64,000 nucleotides of DNA, taken from positions 25,369,548 to 25,433,547 of the forward strand of contig CM033109.1 of assembly GCA_019321725.1 (NCBI GenBank), written 5' to 3'. Shown one piece after another: positions 48,401-59,459 of the stretch (position 1 is the stretch's first letter; every line of letters begins with the position of its first letter). The notes under the pieces are model-generated. The model made no database searches and was not told the origin of the DNA. It saw only the letters and a program-made list of their open reading frames with translations. A program made the translations under genes and the position numbers. This DNA is from Paulownia fortunei. Taxonomy: Eukaryota; Streptophyta; Magnoliopsida; Lamiales; Paulowniaceae.

Positions 48401-49296
48401 TGCATTTAAACAAAAGAAAGAGGTGATTGTGAACTTTCCAAATTACCCTGAATGGATAGAAACCTAAATTTCTATGTTTAGAATCATTTCTCTCTATCCA
48501 AAGGAACTACAAAATAAGGAGTGGGATGATAGTGTGAATGTGTGTGGTGTTAGAGAATAGAGTGGAAAATTTTCAAGATTAGATAAGAATAGATAGGTGT
48601 GCTGTGAAAGGGAGTCAGATATGAAAAGTATTTTCAAAATGCTCCCAAACCTCCCTGGCGCAATCACCACTGATAAAAATATGATGGATGGATTCCAGAC
48701 TACTGTAGCACTGACATTTTGAAGCTAGCTGAAGGCCCTTCCTCTGCAGTCTAAGGTCGGCTGGGATCCAGTCATGTGCAAGTCTCCATAGAAAGAAAGA
48801 TATAGTCGGGGTGAGATAGGGTCCCCAGAGATCTTTCAATAACATGCTCTTGACCCTACCCTATCTCATAGATTCCCAGGCTGAAGCAATGGAAAAATCA
48901 CCATGAGGTGTGAGTTTTCATATAGCAGTATCCCTCTGAACACGGCTAATAGAAACCCCACAAATCAAGTCAACAAGATGTCGATGGAGCACTCTAAGCA
49001 GTCACTGTACATTCCAATTTCTATCCGCCCAGTAGAAATTAACCCGCTTGTGGCCATGTCGTTCTTCTCCCTAAGAACCGTTAGCGAGTCCTCTCCAATC
49101 TAGTGATCGTGCCAAAAGGAGACCTCCCCAACACCCAAAGTCCAGAACATGTTATCATGAGCCTCATTCCTAACTCCGCATCGCCTCTCCAGATTGGACT
49201 ATCATGAACTGAAACTTTAACTTTTCTAGAAAAGAGGCCACGACAGTATTTTTGCAACATGCAAGAGGCCTAGAGAGAAGTGGAGGTCCTAAACCT
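48401..49296 (-). pseudogene. LINE B ORF2, zf-RVT region
   Basis: Frame 48615-48845 contains TISFFLWRLAHDWIPADLRL and then CQCYSSLESIHHIFISG with the zinc-binding residues, as in LINE D. From 48846 to 49296 similarity to LINEs A and D continues with interruptions; no open frame of note. The part 48401-48614 links it to RNase H. Confidence 0.72.
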
Positions 49297-50819
49297 CTAC
49301 AAGAGCTTCAAGGAAAATGCCTTAACCACATGTTCAATCTTACGAATCCCCAAACCACCTTCCTCAATCAGAGAGCAAATAGTATTCCATGAAATCCAAT
49401 GCATCCTTTTTTGAGCTCCTGTGGAGCCCCAAAAAAATCTGGCCATAATTTGTTCAATTGTGTGAATGACCGTCTTCGGGGGATGTAAAACCTGGATGAG
49501 GTAAAGTGGCATCATGGAAAGTGTGCTTTTAATGAGAGCAAGCCTACCTCCATGAGAAGAGTAGTTTTTTCCTAGCCCTGCAACCTATTTCTCATTTTCC
49601 AATAAGATCCTGATAAAAAGCATATTTTTTGTTGCCTTTGTACAACGGGGCCCCAAGATAGATGATGGGAAATGCCATGTGGAGGAACCTTGTGATGTGG
49701 TGCACTCTCTGAATCAATGGACTTGGACATTTCTTGCTGATAAAAAATGAGTTCTTATTGATGTTAATGCGCTGCCCTGATACTTTGCTGTAAAGAGTGA
49801 GGAAATCCATCAATCTGATGAGACATGGTTTCTCGTAGTTTGAGAAGATAATAATATCATCCGCATATGACAAATGAGTAAGTCTGAGTGCTTATTCCTG
49901 TATTACATGTCCTCATGCTCCCTAAAGAGCACATCAAGACCCCGCGAGAGAAAGTCTGCAGCAAGGACAAAAAACAATGGAGAGATCGGGTCACATTGTC
50001 TGAGACCTCTGCTTGATTTGAAGAAACACGTAGGAATTTCGTTAATAAAAAATGTGAACCAACAATTTTCAATGCAATGCCTGACATAAGAAATCCGTGA
50101 AGATGGAAAGCCCATCTTCTCAAGGACTCTGTATAAAAAACCCCATTGGACTCTATCATAAGCTTTTGCCATATCCAATTTGAAAACCACATTGTCCTGC
50201 ACATATCTGGAATCAATGGAGTGAATCAACTCCTGGGCTAGATGAATATTATCACTGATGAGTCTGCCCTGGACAAAACCCCTTTCGGAGAGAGCAATGA
50301 GATTTGGAAGAAGCTTAGCCAATCTAAGACTGAGTAGCTTAGTAATGATTTTGTTGGTAACATTACATAAGCTAATCGGTCTGAAGTCGTTCCAAGTATC
50401 TGGGCTGTCTGTTTTAGGAATGAGGACAAGTGTAGTCGTAGTGAAGCTCCGTGGCATAGGTGTGCCAGAAAAGAAGTCCTCAACAACATCTCTCACATCC
50501 TCCTGTATGAAATCCCAGCAGTGTTGGAGGAATAGAGCAGAAAAACCATCAGGCCAGTAGCACTGTCCAGATCCATGTCAAACACCGCATGTCTGATTTC
50601 CTCCATATTCGGTGCGGAGCATAAGGAGTCTGGGCAAAAGGTTGTAGGGAGCCTTTCCAAGCAGTCCAAACTATCACCAAGTAAAGCATCAATGTTATTA
50701 GTAAGAAATGACTGGAAGAACTCTGCTACAGATGTTGCAATATCCTCTCGAGTTGTGAGGAGTGTGCCATTATGAGTGATCGAATGTATTGTCCCTTTGG
50801 CTATTTTCTTTTTAACCAA
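49297..50819 (-). pseudogene. LINE B ORF2, reverse transcriptase
   Basis: The longest open part, 49903-50496, has TTTTLVLIPKTDSPDTW, NDFRPISLCNVTNKIITK, LAQELIHSID, FKLDMAKAYDRVQWGF and FKSSRGLRQCDPISPL. MSYADDIIIF follows in frame 49592-49873 (YADD at about 49856-49867). The thumb part EEGGLGIRKI is in 49297-49515. A linker with DLDSATG lies in 50493-50819. Four frames are needed, with shifts near 49880 and 50500 and a stop or shift near 49550. The G before DPISPL is a C in the motif RQCDP, where LINE D has RQGNP. Confidence 0.87.
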
Positions 50820-51435
50820 AGAGTGAAAGAATTTGGTGTTTCTTTCTCCTTGGTCAACCCACCGACACGCTGCTTTTTATCGCCAAAAATCTTCTTCTAG
50901 TGTAAGAGCATGAGTTAGAACAGCAGTGCACCTATTCAACTCAACTTGGGTTGCTTTAGTAGGAGTGTCATCAAAGGTGGTTTCAGTTTTGCCACCTCCT
51001 TTTGAGCTTTTTTGATTTTGTTAAATATATCTCCAAACACATTCCAGTTCCACTATTTCAAGAACTTCTTCAACCGGATGAGTTTCTGTTGCAAGTTGCA
51101 CATGCCTGTTATGCCAGTTGGAGTGATCCAAGACTGTTCGGTTGTATCAAGAAAGAGATGGTGCCTTATCCACATTCTCATAAATCTGAATGAAGAAGGC
51201 GGTTTGACAGATGAGAAACTGACAGTAGTAAGAGGAAGTGCATGATCAGACCAAGTTCTGCGTAGATGCGTCACTTTGGTCGACTAAAAGGCATGTAGCC
51301 ATGCATTCGAGTAAAGGATTTTGTCAAGTCTCTCCCAAACTCTTTTGTTGGTCCAATAAAGCATTGTCCTTCAAATCCAGCATCAATAAGTCCACAATCA
51401 GTGACCATATCCCCGAAGTCATTCATGACTGTGGT
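50820..51435 (-). pseudogene. LINE B ORF2, endonuclease domain, C-terminal part
   Basis: Frame 51053-51274 reads RTWSDHALPL (the S-D-H motif intact), then SFRFMRMWIRHHLFLD and a linker to the polymerase. Sequence up to about 51435 corresponds to CGLIDAGFEG and MNDFGDM in other copies, after which TTTAGGG sequence starts. The N-terminal half with the catalytic Asn and Glu is absent. Confidence 0.75.
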
Positions 51436-51451
51436 GGTTAGGGTTTAGGGT
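51436..51451 (+). repeat. Telomere-type block 3 (between LINE B and LINE C)
   Basis: Only two units (GGTTAGGGTTTAGGG) between the truncated 5' end of LINE B and the T-run of LINE C at 51451-51459. Short, but in the same position and orientation as the other blocks. Confidence 0.85.
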
Positions 51452-52592
51452 TTTTTTTTAGAAAAAACACCCAGCGGGTGGGGGTTAAGGCAACGACCCC
51501 CAACCTGTCTATGTAACAGTCAAAATGAGTAGTACACCAAGTTTAATAAAAGCTAGCAAAAGTGAAACGAGGAGTACTACTCCTTTACAAAGAGCTGTGC
51601 AATCAAAAACTAAGCTAAAAATAAAAGCAACCTATACAATCTCAAAAATCATCTACATCTGAATGAAGGTATACCCATCTGATCGACTCTGAGAAGCCCG
51701 GTGAAAGGTCCTGCGAGTTGGGACTGGGTGAGTACTCTGGATGTCTGAGTGATGCAGGCCTCATTAGCTAGACAGTCTACTATTTTGTTCCCTTCCCTGT
51801 AGATATGCATGATGTGAATGTGCATTTGGCTCATGATAAACTTACTTTTAGCTAGCATCTCTTGTAGTCACCAATGCCCTTTTGCCGTATTAGATGAAAC
51901 GAGTTTGATGACGGTTTGAGCATCCATTTCGATCCACAAATTTGCAATCCCAAGTCCTTTTGCAAGCTCTAATCCCTTTGCAAGTGCCAAAATTTCAGCA
52001 TATATGCTGTTTTGATTACCAATATATTCGAAGTATGCAATGGCGACGTTTCCAAAGTGGTCCCTTATTACGCCGCCCGCTCCAGCTTGACCGGTTTCAC
52101 CTTTCGTAGCTCCATCCGTGTTGAGTTTAAACCATCCAACTTGTGGTTTTTTCCAAATAACTTGCTGCGCTTTTTTGATCTTCTCCATTGGAAAGTTGAA
52201 ATCAAAAGTTCTTGCAATTTCCATGTCACATCGGCAAAGCTTCCTATACATTTTCCTGCATTTAAAAAGACAAAAAAGATGATCATATATTTTCCAAATG
52301 ACTCTATGTGCATAAAAACCTTTGTTTCTATATTTAGCATTATTTCTCTCCGTCCACAAAAACCAAAAGATGAGAAAAGAAATAAGAATTCGGATATGAG
52401 GGGATTTTGAAAAGGGTGTGGAGAGTTTCTAATATTGGAAGAGGAGGATCGGATTTTCAGTTTGAGGATGTGTTATGTGGAAGATATTAGCAAAATGATG
52501 CCAAACAACCGAAGCTTGAGCACTCGAGATAAAAAGATGGGGTATTGACGCCATTGAAGATAAACAACAGTAACATCTAGAAACCAATGAGA
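51452..52592 (-). mobile_element. LINE C, 3' fragment
   Basis: About 1.14 kb: A-tail, 3' UTR with GGCAACGACCCCCAACCTGT (51489-51508) and GAGTACTACTCCTTTACAAA (51572-51591), RNase H, and the beginning of zf-RVT (on + strand). It stops near 52592, where the sequence passes into the 3' UTR of another copy (LINE D), with neither telomere-type block nor A-tail between them. Confidence 0.82.
51649..52359 (-). pseudogene. LINE C ORF2, RNase H domain
   Basis: Frame 51868-52359 has VGWFKLNTDGATKGETGQAG (first Asp), SIYAEILALAKGLELAKG (Glu) and LWIEMDAQTVIKLV (Asp); frame 51649-51858 continues with THIYREGNKIVDCLANEA, formally the last Asp motif. A stop (TGA) just before 51858-51868 separates them. 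This is the best preserved RNase H in the window and is very close to that of LINE A. From 52360 to 52592 a short, broken zf-RVT start follows. Confidence 0.85.
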
Positions 52593-52729
52593 AGTTAGTG
52601 AAACTAGGAGTACTACTCCTTTACAAAAAAACACTACACAAGAGCAAAGACAAACTATACAAATGACTGAACAATACATCAAAAAGAGGTTCTGAATGAG
52701 GGAAGCTCAAGCTGATCTGCTCGAATCAG
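52593..52729 (-). other. LINE D 3' UTR, incomplete
   Basis: Contains GAGTACTACTCCTTTACAAA at 52609-52628 but lacks the distal CCCCAACCT block, A-tail and telomere-type repeat present in A, B and C. The 3' end has been lost by the event that joined it to LINE C. Confidence 0.78.
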
Positions 52730-53248
52730 TCATGTCGCTGCTCTGGGAAGTTGCTGTGAGTTGTATACTTTGGAAGTCTGGGTGTTGCAAGCAATATTGG
52801 CCATTAGGTCTTCAATTTTGTTTCCTTCCCGGTAAATATGTGTGACAACTGTCTCCATTTGTTTCATGATGTATTTGCTCTTAGATAACATTTCCTGGAG
52901 CTTCCAATGTCCATGCATTGATGTAGAGATGAGATTAAGGACTGCCATTGCGTCGATCTCGATCCAAAGTTTGTTGATACCCTTGTCTTTAGCAAATTCC
53001 AGCCCTTTAGCAAATGTGCTGGTCTCCATGCCAATATAGTCGTGGAATGCAAGGACAGTGTTGCCAAGATGATCCCAAATGATACCACCAGCTCCAGCCT
53101 GTCCCAAACTGCTCTTGGCAGCACCATCAGTGTTAAGTTTGAACCATCCCCGATGAGGTTTTTGCCAAATGATTTTCATCGTTTTTTTTGTTTTCACCGA
53201 AGGTAAGTGAACCTCCAGTTGTGAAGCAACCTCCATGTCTCTCTCCAA
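52730..53248 (-). pseudogene. LINE D ORF2, RNase H domain
   Basis: 172-codon frame with RGWFKLNTDGAAKSSLGQAG (first Asp), LWIEIDAMAVLNLI (Asp) and THIYREGNKIEDLMAN (last Asp). In the place of YAEILALAKGLELAK it reads FAKGLEFAKDKG, so a small in-frame deletion of about five codons has removed the catalytic Glu. Loss of this residue predicts an inactive RNase H. Confidence 0.85.
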
Positions 53249-54173
53249 AAGTTCCTGTCAGGTTTCCTGCATTTAGAAAGACAAAAATATGATAATAAAC
53301 CTTCCAAATAACTCTCTGGTGATGAAAGCCTTTGCTTCTGTATTTGGCATCATTTCTTTCAGTCCATAAGCTCCAAAGTATGAGGACAGGAATAAGGAAA
53401 CGGATGTGAGGCTGGGCTGAAAAATGTGTGGATATTCTCCAAGATTGGATGAGGATGATAGGGTTTTTAGTTTGAGGTTGTGGAATTTTGAAGAGAACAG
53501 TGAAATGGCTCCAGACTTCCCTAGCTTGTTTCCCATAGATGAAAACGTGGGGTATAGATTCACTAGAAGAATTACAGCAAAAACATTTAGAAGCAAGGGC
53601 AAAACCTTTCCTTTGGAGCCTGCTATCAACTGGAATCCAGTTGTGCACTAATCTCCACAAGAAAACAGAAATGGTGGGGGTGATTTGAGGGCACCACAGG
53701 CTGCCAAGGAGCTGTCTTTTGGTCTTACCTGCCCGGATGTGGTTCCAAGCAGATGAGGTAGAGAAGTTACCGTGAGGGGTGAGCTTCCATCTCATCACAT
53801 CCTTATCATTCTCAAAAATTGGCATTTTGCAAATCATATCCACCTTAACTTGGGGCAGGTGTTGCTTCAGTTTGTGCTCATTCCATTGACCGTCTCTCCA
53901 ATAAAAATTCACAGCTCCATACCCCAACGCAGTTCGTTGGAGAGTTGAAATCAGCGGAGCATTCCCAATCCAGTGATCATACCAAAAGTCCATTTGGCCA
54001 TTTCCCAATTTCCAAAAAATTTGTTCTTGTGTTTCGTGTCTTACCATGCACATCCGCTTCCAAATGGCGCTATCATGAACTAACACTTTAACCGCACCCG
54101 AATATATACAGCCACAGTATTTCTGCTGAATAAATTCTACTAGAGAGAGGATTGCGCTCTGAATCTCCACCAA
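53133..54173 (-). pseudogene. LINE D ORF2, thumb, zf-RVT and start of RNase H
   Basis: Long frame of 346 codons. It includes FIQQKYCGCIYSGAVKVLVH, the HDSAIWKRM stretch, PTISVFLWRLVHNWIPVDSR, CFCCNSSSESIPHVFI (zinc-binding) and AREVWSHF. It overlaps the RNase H frame 52730-53248; a shift close to 53240 switches between them. Upstream, 54174-54441 connects to the polymerase with several stops. Confidence 0.85.
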
Positions 54174-54441
54174 AGTTTGAAGGAGAATGCTTTGATCATA
54201 TCAGAAATTTTCGGATGCCAAGTCACCTTCCTCTGTCAGATTACAGATACTGTCCCAATTTGTCCAATGCATTCTTCTTTGCTCACCATACGATCCCCAG
54301 AAGAATCTGGTCCATACTCTGATTAATGACATGTATGACCGTTTTAGGAGGTTGAAGAACTTGTAGGAGGAAAATAGGCATAGCAGACAGTATGCTTTTG
54401 ATCAATGCGAGTCTACCTCCGTGAGATAATGTGGATTTGTC

Positions 54442-55601
54442 CTATCCATGTAGCTTGCTTCTTATTTTGCATATCAATTCATGAAAGAGGGCAGCTGTTT
54501 TATTACCCTTGTGAAGGGGGGCTCCCAAGTATGTGATAGGAAGGTGCTTGAGGGAAAAACCGGTTATGTATTGCAGCCTTTGGATTACAAGACTGGAGCA
54601 TCTCTTATAAACAATGAAGGAACTTTTGGAATTGTTGATTAGCTGGCCAGAAACACTGCTGTAATGTTGCAAAAATTGCATAATTCTCTTAAGCCCCTTT
54701 TCATGGCAGTTAGTAAAAATGATTATATCATCGGCGTAAGCAAGATGGGAAATTTTCAGGCCACCTTTGCTGTAGTAATACATCTGTCTGTGCTGCTGAA
54801 ATAATAGATCCATGCTCCTAGACAAGAAATCTGACATAAGAATGAAAAGGGATGGAGATAGAGGATTGCCTTGTCTAAGTCCTCTACTGGACTGAAAGAA
54901 TCCCGCTGTTGGTTCCATTAATAAGGATAGAAAACTAGCACTTTTCAATACAATTTTTTATGAGAGCAATCCAGGGTTCAGGAAACCCCATCTTACGAAG
55001 TACTTTATATAGAAAACTCCATTGAACTCTATCATAGGCCTTTGTCATGTCGAGTTTGAGCACCACATTTTCCTGTTTTATGCTTGGCATTAATAGTATG
55101 AATCAGCTCTTGTGCAAGTAATATTATCACTGATCAGTCTTCCCCTAACGAAACCACTCTGTGAAGGTGCAATAATCTCAGGAAGCAGGCTCACCAATCT
55201 GTTACTCAGGATCTTGGAAATGATCTTATTAATGACGTTGCATAGACTAATTGGCCAAAAATCACTCCATGATGAGGGGGCATCAGATTTAGGGATGAGT
55301 ATAATTGTCGTGGTAGTGAAGCTGCGGGGCATAGCATTACCACTAAAGAAGTCCACCACCGCTTCCATGACGTCAATGTGAATAATATCCCAGCAATATT
55401 GAAAAAATATGCCGAGAACCCATCAGGTCCAGCAACACTATCAGGATCCATATCAAAAACTGCACGTTTAATTTCCTCTAATGATGGTGAACTATAGAGA
55501 TTTTCAGTATCAAAGCTTTGAGGAATAGGCTGAATGCAATCAAGGTCATCATGGAGAAGTTCAGGGATGTCATTAGATAGGAGGGATTGAAAGTATAACA
55601 C
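54442..55601 (-). pseudogene. LINE D ORF2, reverse transcriptase
   Basis: Frame 55206-55601 has the linker with DPDSVAGPDGFSAYFF; 55090-55368 has TTTTIILIPKSDAPSSW, SLCNVINKIISK and PSQSGFVRGRLISDN; 54949-55089 (broken) includes the LDMTKAYDRVQW region; 54442-54948 has FFQSSRGLRQGNPLSPSLF, LAYADDIIIFTN with the catalytic YADD, and LPITYLGAPLHKGNK. Thus all polymerase motifs are present but spread over at least three frames. Confidence 0.88.
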
Positions 55602-56756
55602 AGGAGATTTTTTAATGCCCTATGAGTCAGAGATTAAAATTCCCGCCTCCCTGATTGAGTGGATTCTAGACTTATATCTTTTCTTTTTAACCAGCGAGTG
55701 AAAGAATTAGTGTTTTCTTTCACCTTCCTCAATCCACCGACAGGCTGCCTTCTGTTTCCAAAAATCAGTCTCAATGTTGAGTGCATGTGTAAGGATAGCA
55801 GTGCATCGTTTCAGTTCCACAAGGTTAGTATCAGTGGGCTCTTCATCATAGTTGTTCCTTGATGGCGACTTCCTGTTCCGCTTTCTTAATGTTTTCAAAG
55901 ATGTCTCCAAAAACTTTCCTGTTCCACATTTCAGTGATTGTTTGAGTCTATAAATTTTTTGTTGCAAGTTGATCATTCCACTCGTCCTGGTTGGAGTCTG
56001 CCAGAAATTCTTAACATCTTCGAGGAATCTATGATGCCTTGTCCACATCTTCATGAATCTAAAAGAGGATGGTACGCTAACCGATTGAAAGTTCACAGTT
56101 GTAAGTAAAAGAGCATGATCTGACCATATTCTCAGCAAATGTGTGACTTTGGTAACCTGAAACTTATCAATCCAGGCCTCCGAATAAAGTATTCTGTCCA
56201 GCTTTTTCCAAATCCTGTTATTAGTCCAAGTAAAGTCGCTTCCCTCATATCCAGCATCAATGAGTCCACAATCAGAGATCATATTGCTGAAGTCATTTAA
56301 TGATGTCAATTTGCATTCTCTATGTCCTGTCCTTTCCTTAAGGTGGAGAATTGTATTGAAGTCCCCTTCCACAAGCCATGGTTGAGATCCTGGTAGATCA
56401 GAAATATATCTAAGAACATCCTAAAGTTCTCTTCTACCCCCAATATCACATTTGGCATAGATGCAGGTAAGCAGAAAAGGAGAAGGAAGAAGATGGGACT
56501 GAATTTTCACATGCAGAAGCTGATCATGATCAATGATAACCTCCAAGTCAAAATCGATATCAACCAAACACCAAATCTTATTAGAGCAGTTAGCAATTGC
56601 TAGCCTTCGATAAAAAAAAGGACTATCTAGATGAACTTTTAGTTCCATAATTGCCAGAATTTTAACTCTGTGAAGGTTGCAGAAATTATGCAAATGTTTC
56701 TGTGATGGATCATTCCTAATTCCCCTAATATTCCAAAAAAGCAGATTCAATGTCAT
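55602..56756 (-). pseudogene. LINE D ORF2 start, AP-type endonuclease domain
   Basis: ATG at 56754-56756. Frame 56421-56756: LLFWNIRGIRN (catalytic Asn), AIMELKV (Glu). After a stop near 56420, frame 55707-56372 continues with EGDFNTIL (Asp and Asn), CGLIDAGYEGSDFTWTNNR, KKLDRILYSEAW and RIWSDHALLL with intact S-D-H. The active-site residues are therefore all present, interrupted by a single stop between the second and third motif. Confidence 0.88.
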
Positions 56757-58740
56757 TTAGAAAAGTTTCAGAATTGGACCTATTGACTTTAGCTGATGAA
56801 TGGCTATTAACAACTGGTTTTCCTTTTTGGAAGTTGTTGAAAGTGCTTCAAAGTTAGCTGATTGAAGAAACAGGTCAACCAATGGACTTCTTTGGTGCAA
56901 GGTCTTAGTTTTATTATCCTCTTTCTCAACACTATATTTCTTGTAGAAACATCCTTCTTTTTCTGCGAGATTTTCATTGAGGGAGCACTGTGACAGCTCA
57001 GTTGTGCTGAACAAATTTCTGGACCTGCCCCTTTTCCTTTCTATTTTTCGGTGTGGTGTTTCTATTCCATTTTCCTCCCCTGATCCCTTTGTAGGACTCT
57101 GAGGTGTTGTTTGCTGGTGTCCACCTTTCCTTCTTTCCAATATCAGCCCCTTATTGTAAATTGATTCAATTTTCTCCCTTTGGTCCTGTGTTGAGTTCAT
57201 TTCTTCCAGCTCCAATTGGATTGCTACATCTACGGGCTTTGCATTCAGTGCTTCCAGATCTTCAATCATAGCTGAACATTGTTCCCTAGATTCTAAATTA
57301 GAACTCCTCCCACTTACCTTCTCTGTAGCAGCATTCTATTTTTCTTCTGTCTCTTGGTGTTGCTTTCCACTGATTCTGCTTAAATCCCTCTTCCCCTTCA
57401 GATAAAGTTTCTCTTTGTGACAGGCCTTAGTTCGTTTTTTGAAGAAGGTTTTCCTTCTATTTATGATCACTCCTCTAGGTGGAAGAGTTCCAACTCTATT
57501 CTGTTTTTTTACCAATTCCTTCAGATGTTCACTGATTTTCTCCCAACCATCACCTAAAGCTGTATTTTGCTCTTGATCAACCCGATTTGCAGCAGTTTCA
57601 TTTTTGCCAAATTTTGTCTCAATGTTCACCAAGTTAATCTCTCTCAAATGCACTACTCCATGAACATCAATTTCCAATATATCGTTGGTTCCAATCACCT
57701 CACCACCTCCCATAGGAATTTCAATAAGATCAGTCCCCTCCTTTTATTTCAAGTGTTGAACCTCATTACTTATTCCATTATCCTCTATCGATGCAGCTTC
57801 TCTATTATCATTCACAAAGATCTGAGGCACAGCCTCACCCATATTCAGTCTGTTTCCATTTTCAACCAACACCACCGGAACACCATTCACCCGACTTGTC
57901 TCAGCTACGTCCCCAAACAGATTAACAACAGGGGAGGGGGGATATTGGAATTTTTCCTTACCATTTGTATTGATCCCTCGATGTGGAGGATCCAATTCCT
58001 TACCTTTTACACCTTTCTGTCGCAGAAATTTCTCTGACTTTGGAGCATTGCCATTCTCGAAATAAGATGTTGTATCATGGCCCAAGTGTTTACAGTCAAC
58101 GCAATATTTAGGTAAATTTTCGTATATGATTTTTTGCAAGATCATTTGAGACCCAATGCCTAAAAATACACTTTCTTTCCTTTCTTCTTTCAGATCAATT
58201 TCTACACAAATTCGATCTACGCTTACGCGAGTTTTGTTTGCTGTTGCTTCATCTAATCTTAAAGGCTTGCCTATCAGATTGGCAATTACACTCAGAGCTG
58301 TTTTATCAAACAGATGGGCGGGAAGTTCTGGCAGGTGAATCCAGATAGGAACCACTGAAGATTCCAGCTTTGGATTGAATTCGGGAGACCATTTGAAAAG
58401 CCTCATCGGAAAGCCATCAAAGAATAGTGTTCCACGCAGCCAAATACGAGCAAAATCATGCTCATTAGAGAGAATGATAAGGATGTGCTTGGGATTCAAA
58501 ATCCGAATCGAGTGTGCTCCAGACAACCCCAAGGCAGAGAAGTGATGATAAAGCTATTTCCAAGAAGGAGAGCCATGGGAAAATTTCCCAATCAAGGCGA
58601 AATGGAAGGGTTCAGCTAGTTTAGAAGTTTCAGATTCAGAAAAAAATAGAGCATCCATTCCCCTGTATTTCGAAGCCAAACCCATCGGAGGGATAGGTGT
58701 ATCAAGGTTCAGAGATTTGTTCAGAGTACGGGGTGAAAAT
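56757..58740 (-). pseudogene. LINE D ORF1 (DUF4283 and zinc knuckle)
   Basis: Element RNA-binding protein. Frame 57744-58532 (262 codons): HILIILSNEHDFARIWLRG, FKWSPEFNPKLES, LPAHLFDKTALSVIANLIGK, then a zinc knuckle reading CVDCKHLGHDTTSY. The last position should be Cys, so a TGT to TAT change has probably broken the fourth ligand. An N-terminal stretch with EPFHFALIGKFSHGSPSW is cut off by TAG near 58555. Frames 57336-57713 and 56757-57269 are charged and low in motifs, forming the tail (QRSPLVDLFLQS is conserved with LINE A). Ends TAA directly before the ORF2 ATG. Confidence 0.85.
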
Positions 58741-59351
58741 ATTATAGAAGATGGATTAGTGCTGCTTGGGCCACCGCAGCGTAAGAACGACGGAGGTTGT
58801 CAGAAGTGGGATAGGCGATGTAGGTTGGGCAGCCATGATTGAAGATGGGGAAGAAATTGGAAAGGGGATGAGGAATAGGGAACCTGATGAAGAATACTAA
58901 AAGATATGGGCTGCTATGAAACAGAGCTGACGCCGGTAAAGAACGCGAAGAGGAAATTGATTTTAGGGCAAAATCTCCCAAATCAGTGGCAGCGAGCGGG
59001 AAAGAAACAAACGTGCATGATGGGAAGGGTAGATTACGAAATGTGTAGGGGAGGACAAAAATGGAGAAGGGGAAAGAAATGACGTCGGAACATCATCGCC
59101 GGTGACGATAAGAACACGCAGAGGAATTTAGGTTGGTAGGACGAGGGAGAGGGCTAGGTTGATGAGGTCCATAGAATACTAGAAAAGGGCTTAGGGGGGT
59201 TCCGCCAGGAGTCACAAGCAATTCCGGCGCCAGTGAAAGCTACCGGCACCGACAAAGAGCCGGTGAAGAGAGAGCGGGAAGTAGGAGGAAACTGATGGAC
59301 CGAGAGAGAAAATTTTAGAGAGAGAAAGAAGAGAGAGAATTTTTTTTGGTT
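58741..59351 (-). other. LINE D 5' leader and possible ORF1 start
   Basis: A frame 58742-58981 starting MGDFALKSISSS with RRSYAAVAQAA near its end could be the true N-terminus of ORF1, lost from frame near 58742. From 58982 to 59351 no coding sequence is seen; it is G-rich on + and ends with the AGAGAGAA-type run and eight T's before TTTAGGG repeat. Confidence 0.6.
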
Positions 59352-59440
59352 TTTAGGGTTTAGGGTTTAGGGTTTAGGGTTTAGGGTTAGGGTTTAGGGT
59401 TTAGGGTTTAAGGTTTAAGGTTTAGGGTTCAGTTTAGGGT
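59352..59440 (+). repeat. Telomere-type TTTAGGG block 4 (between LINE D and the gap)
   Basis: About 89 bp, the most regular of the four blocks: several perfect TTTAGGG units, then TTTAAGG and TTCAG variants. Left neighbour is the LINE D 5' end; right neighbour is a 15-base T-run (59440-59454). Confidence 0.95.
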
Positions 59441-59459
59441 TTTTTTTTTTTTTTAATAA
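59440..59459 (-). mobile_element. Probable A-tail of a further LINE entering the gap
   Basis: A T-run then AATAA just before the Ns. Read on the minus strand it is TTATT, an A-run, then CCCTAAA, the same arrangement as the 3' end of LINE B (CATT, A-run, ACTGAACCCTAAA). I infer that another copy begins here and is lost in the gap. Confidence 0.55.

Larger units (their letters stand above)
47632..51435 (-). mobile_element. LINE B, 5'-truncated copy
   Basis: Minus-strand L1-type element of 3.8 kb, from its A-tail at 47632-47640 to a 5' break inside the endonuclease domain at about 51435. Domain order RNase H, zf-RVT, polymerase, endonuclease (C-terminal half) when read along the + strand. It is more diverged from A and D than those are from each other (for example SNYEKPCLIRLMDF against TNCHEKGLKRIMQF). 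Truncation at the 5' end is the normal result of incomplete LINE reverse transcription. Confidence 0.9.
52593..59351 (-). mobile_element. LINE D, near full-length element
   Basis: About 6.8 kb with 3' UTR (lacking its last 100 bp and A-tail), ORF2 (RNase H, zf-RVT, polymerase, endonuclease), ORF1 and 5' leader. ORF1 and ORF2 are adjacent: the ORF1 stop TAA (56757-56759) is followed at once by the ORF2 ATG (56754-56756). All parts have breaks. It is the reference copy for this family in the window because nothing large is inserted in it. Confidence 0.9.
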
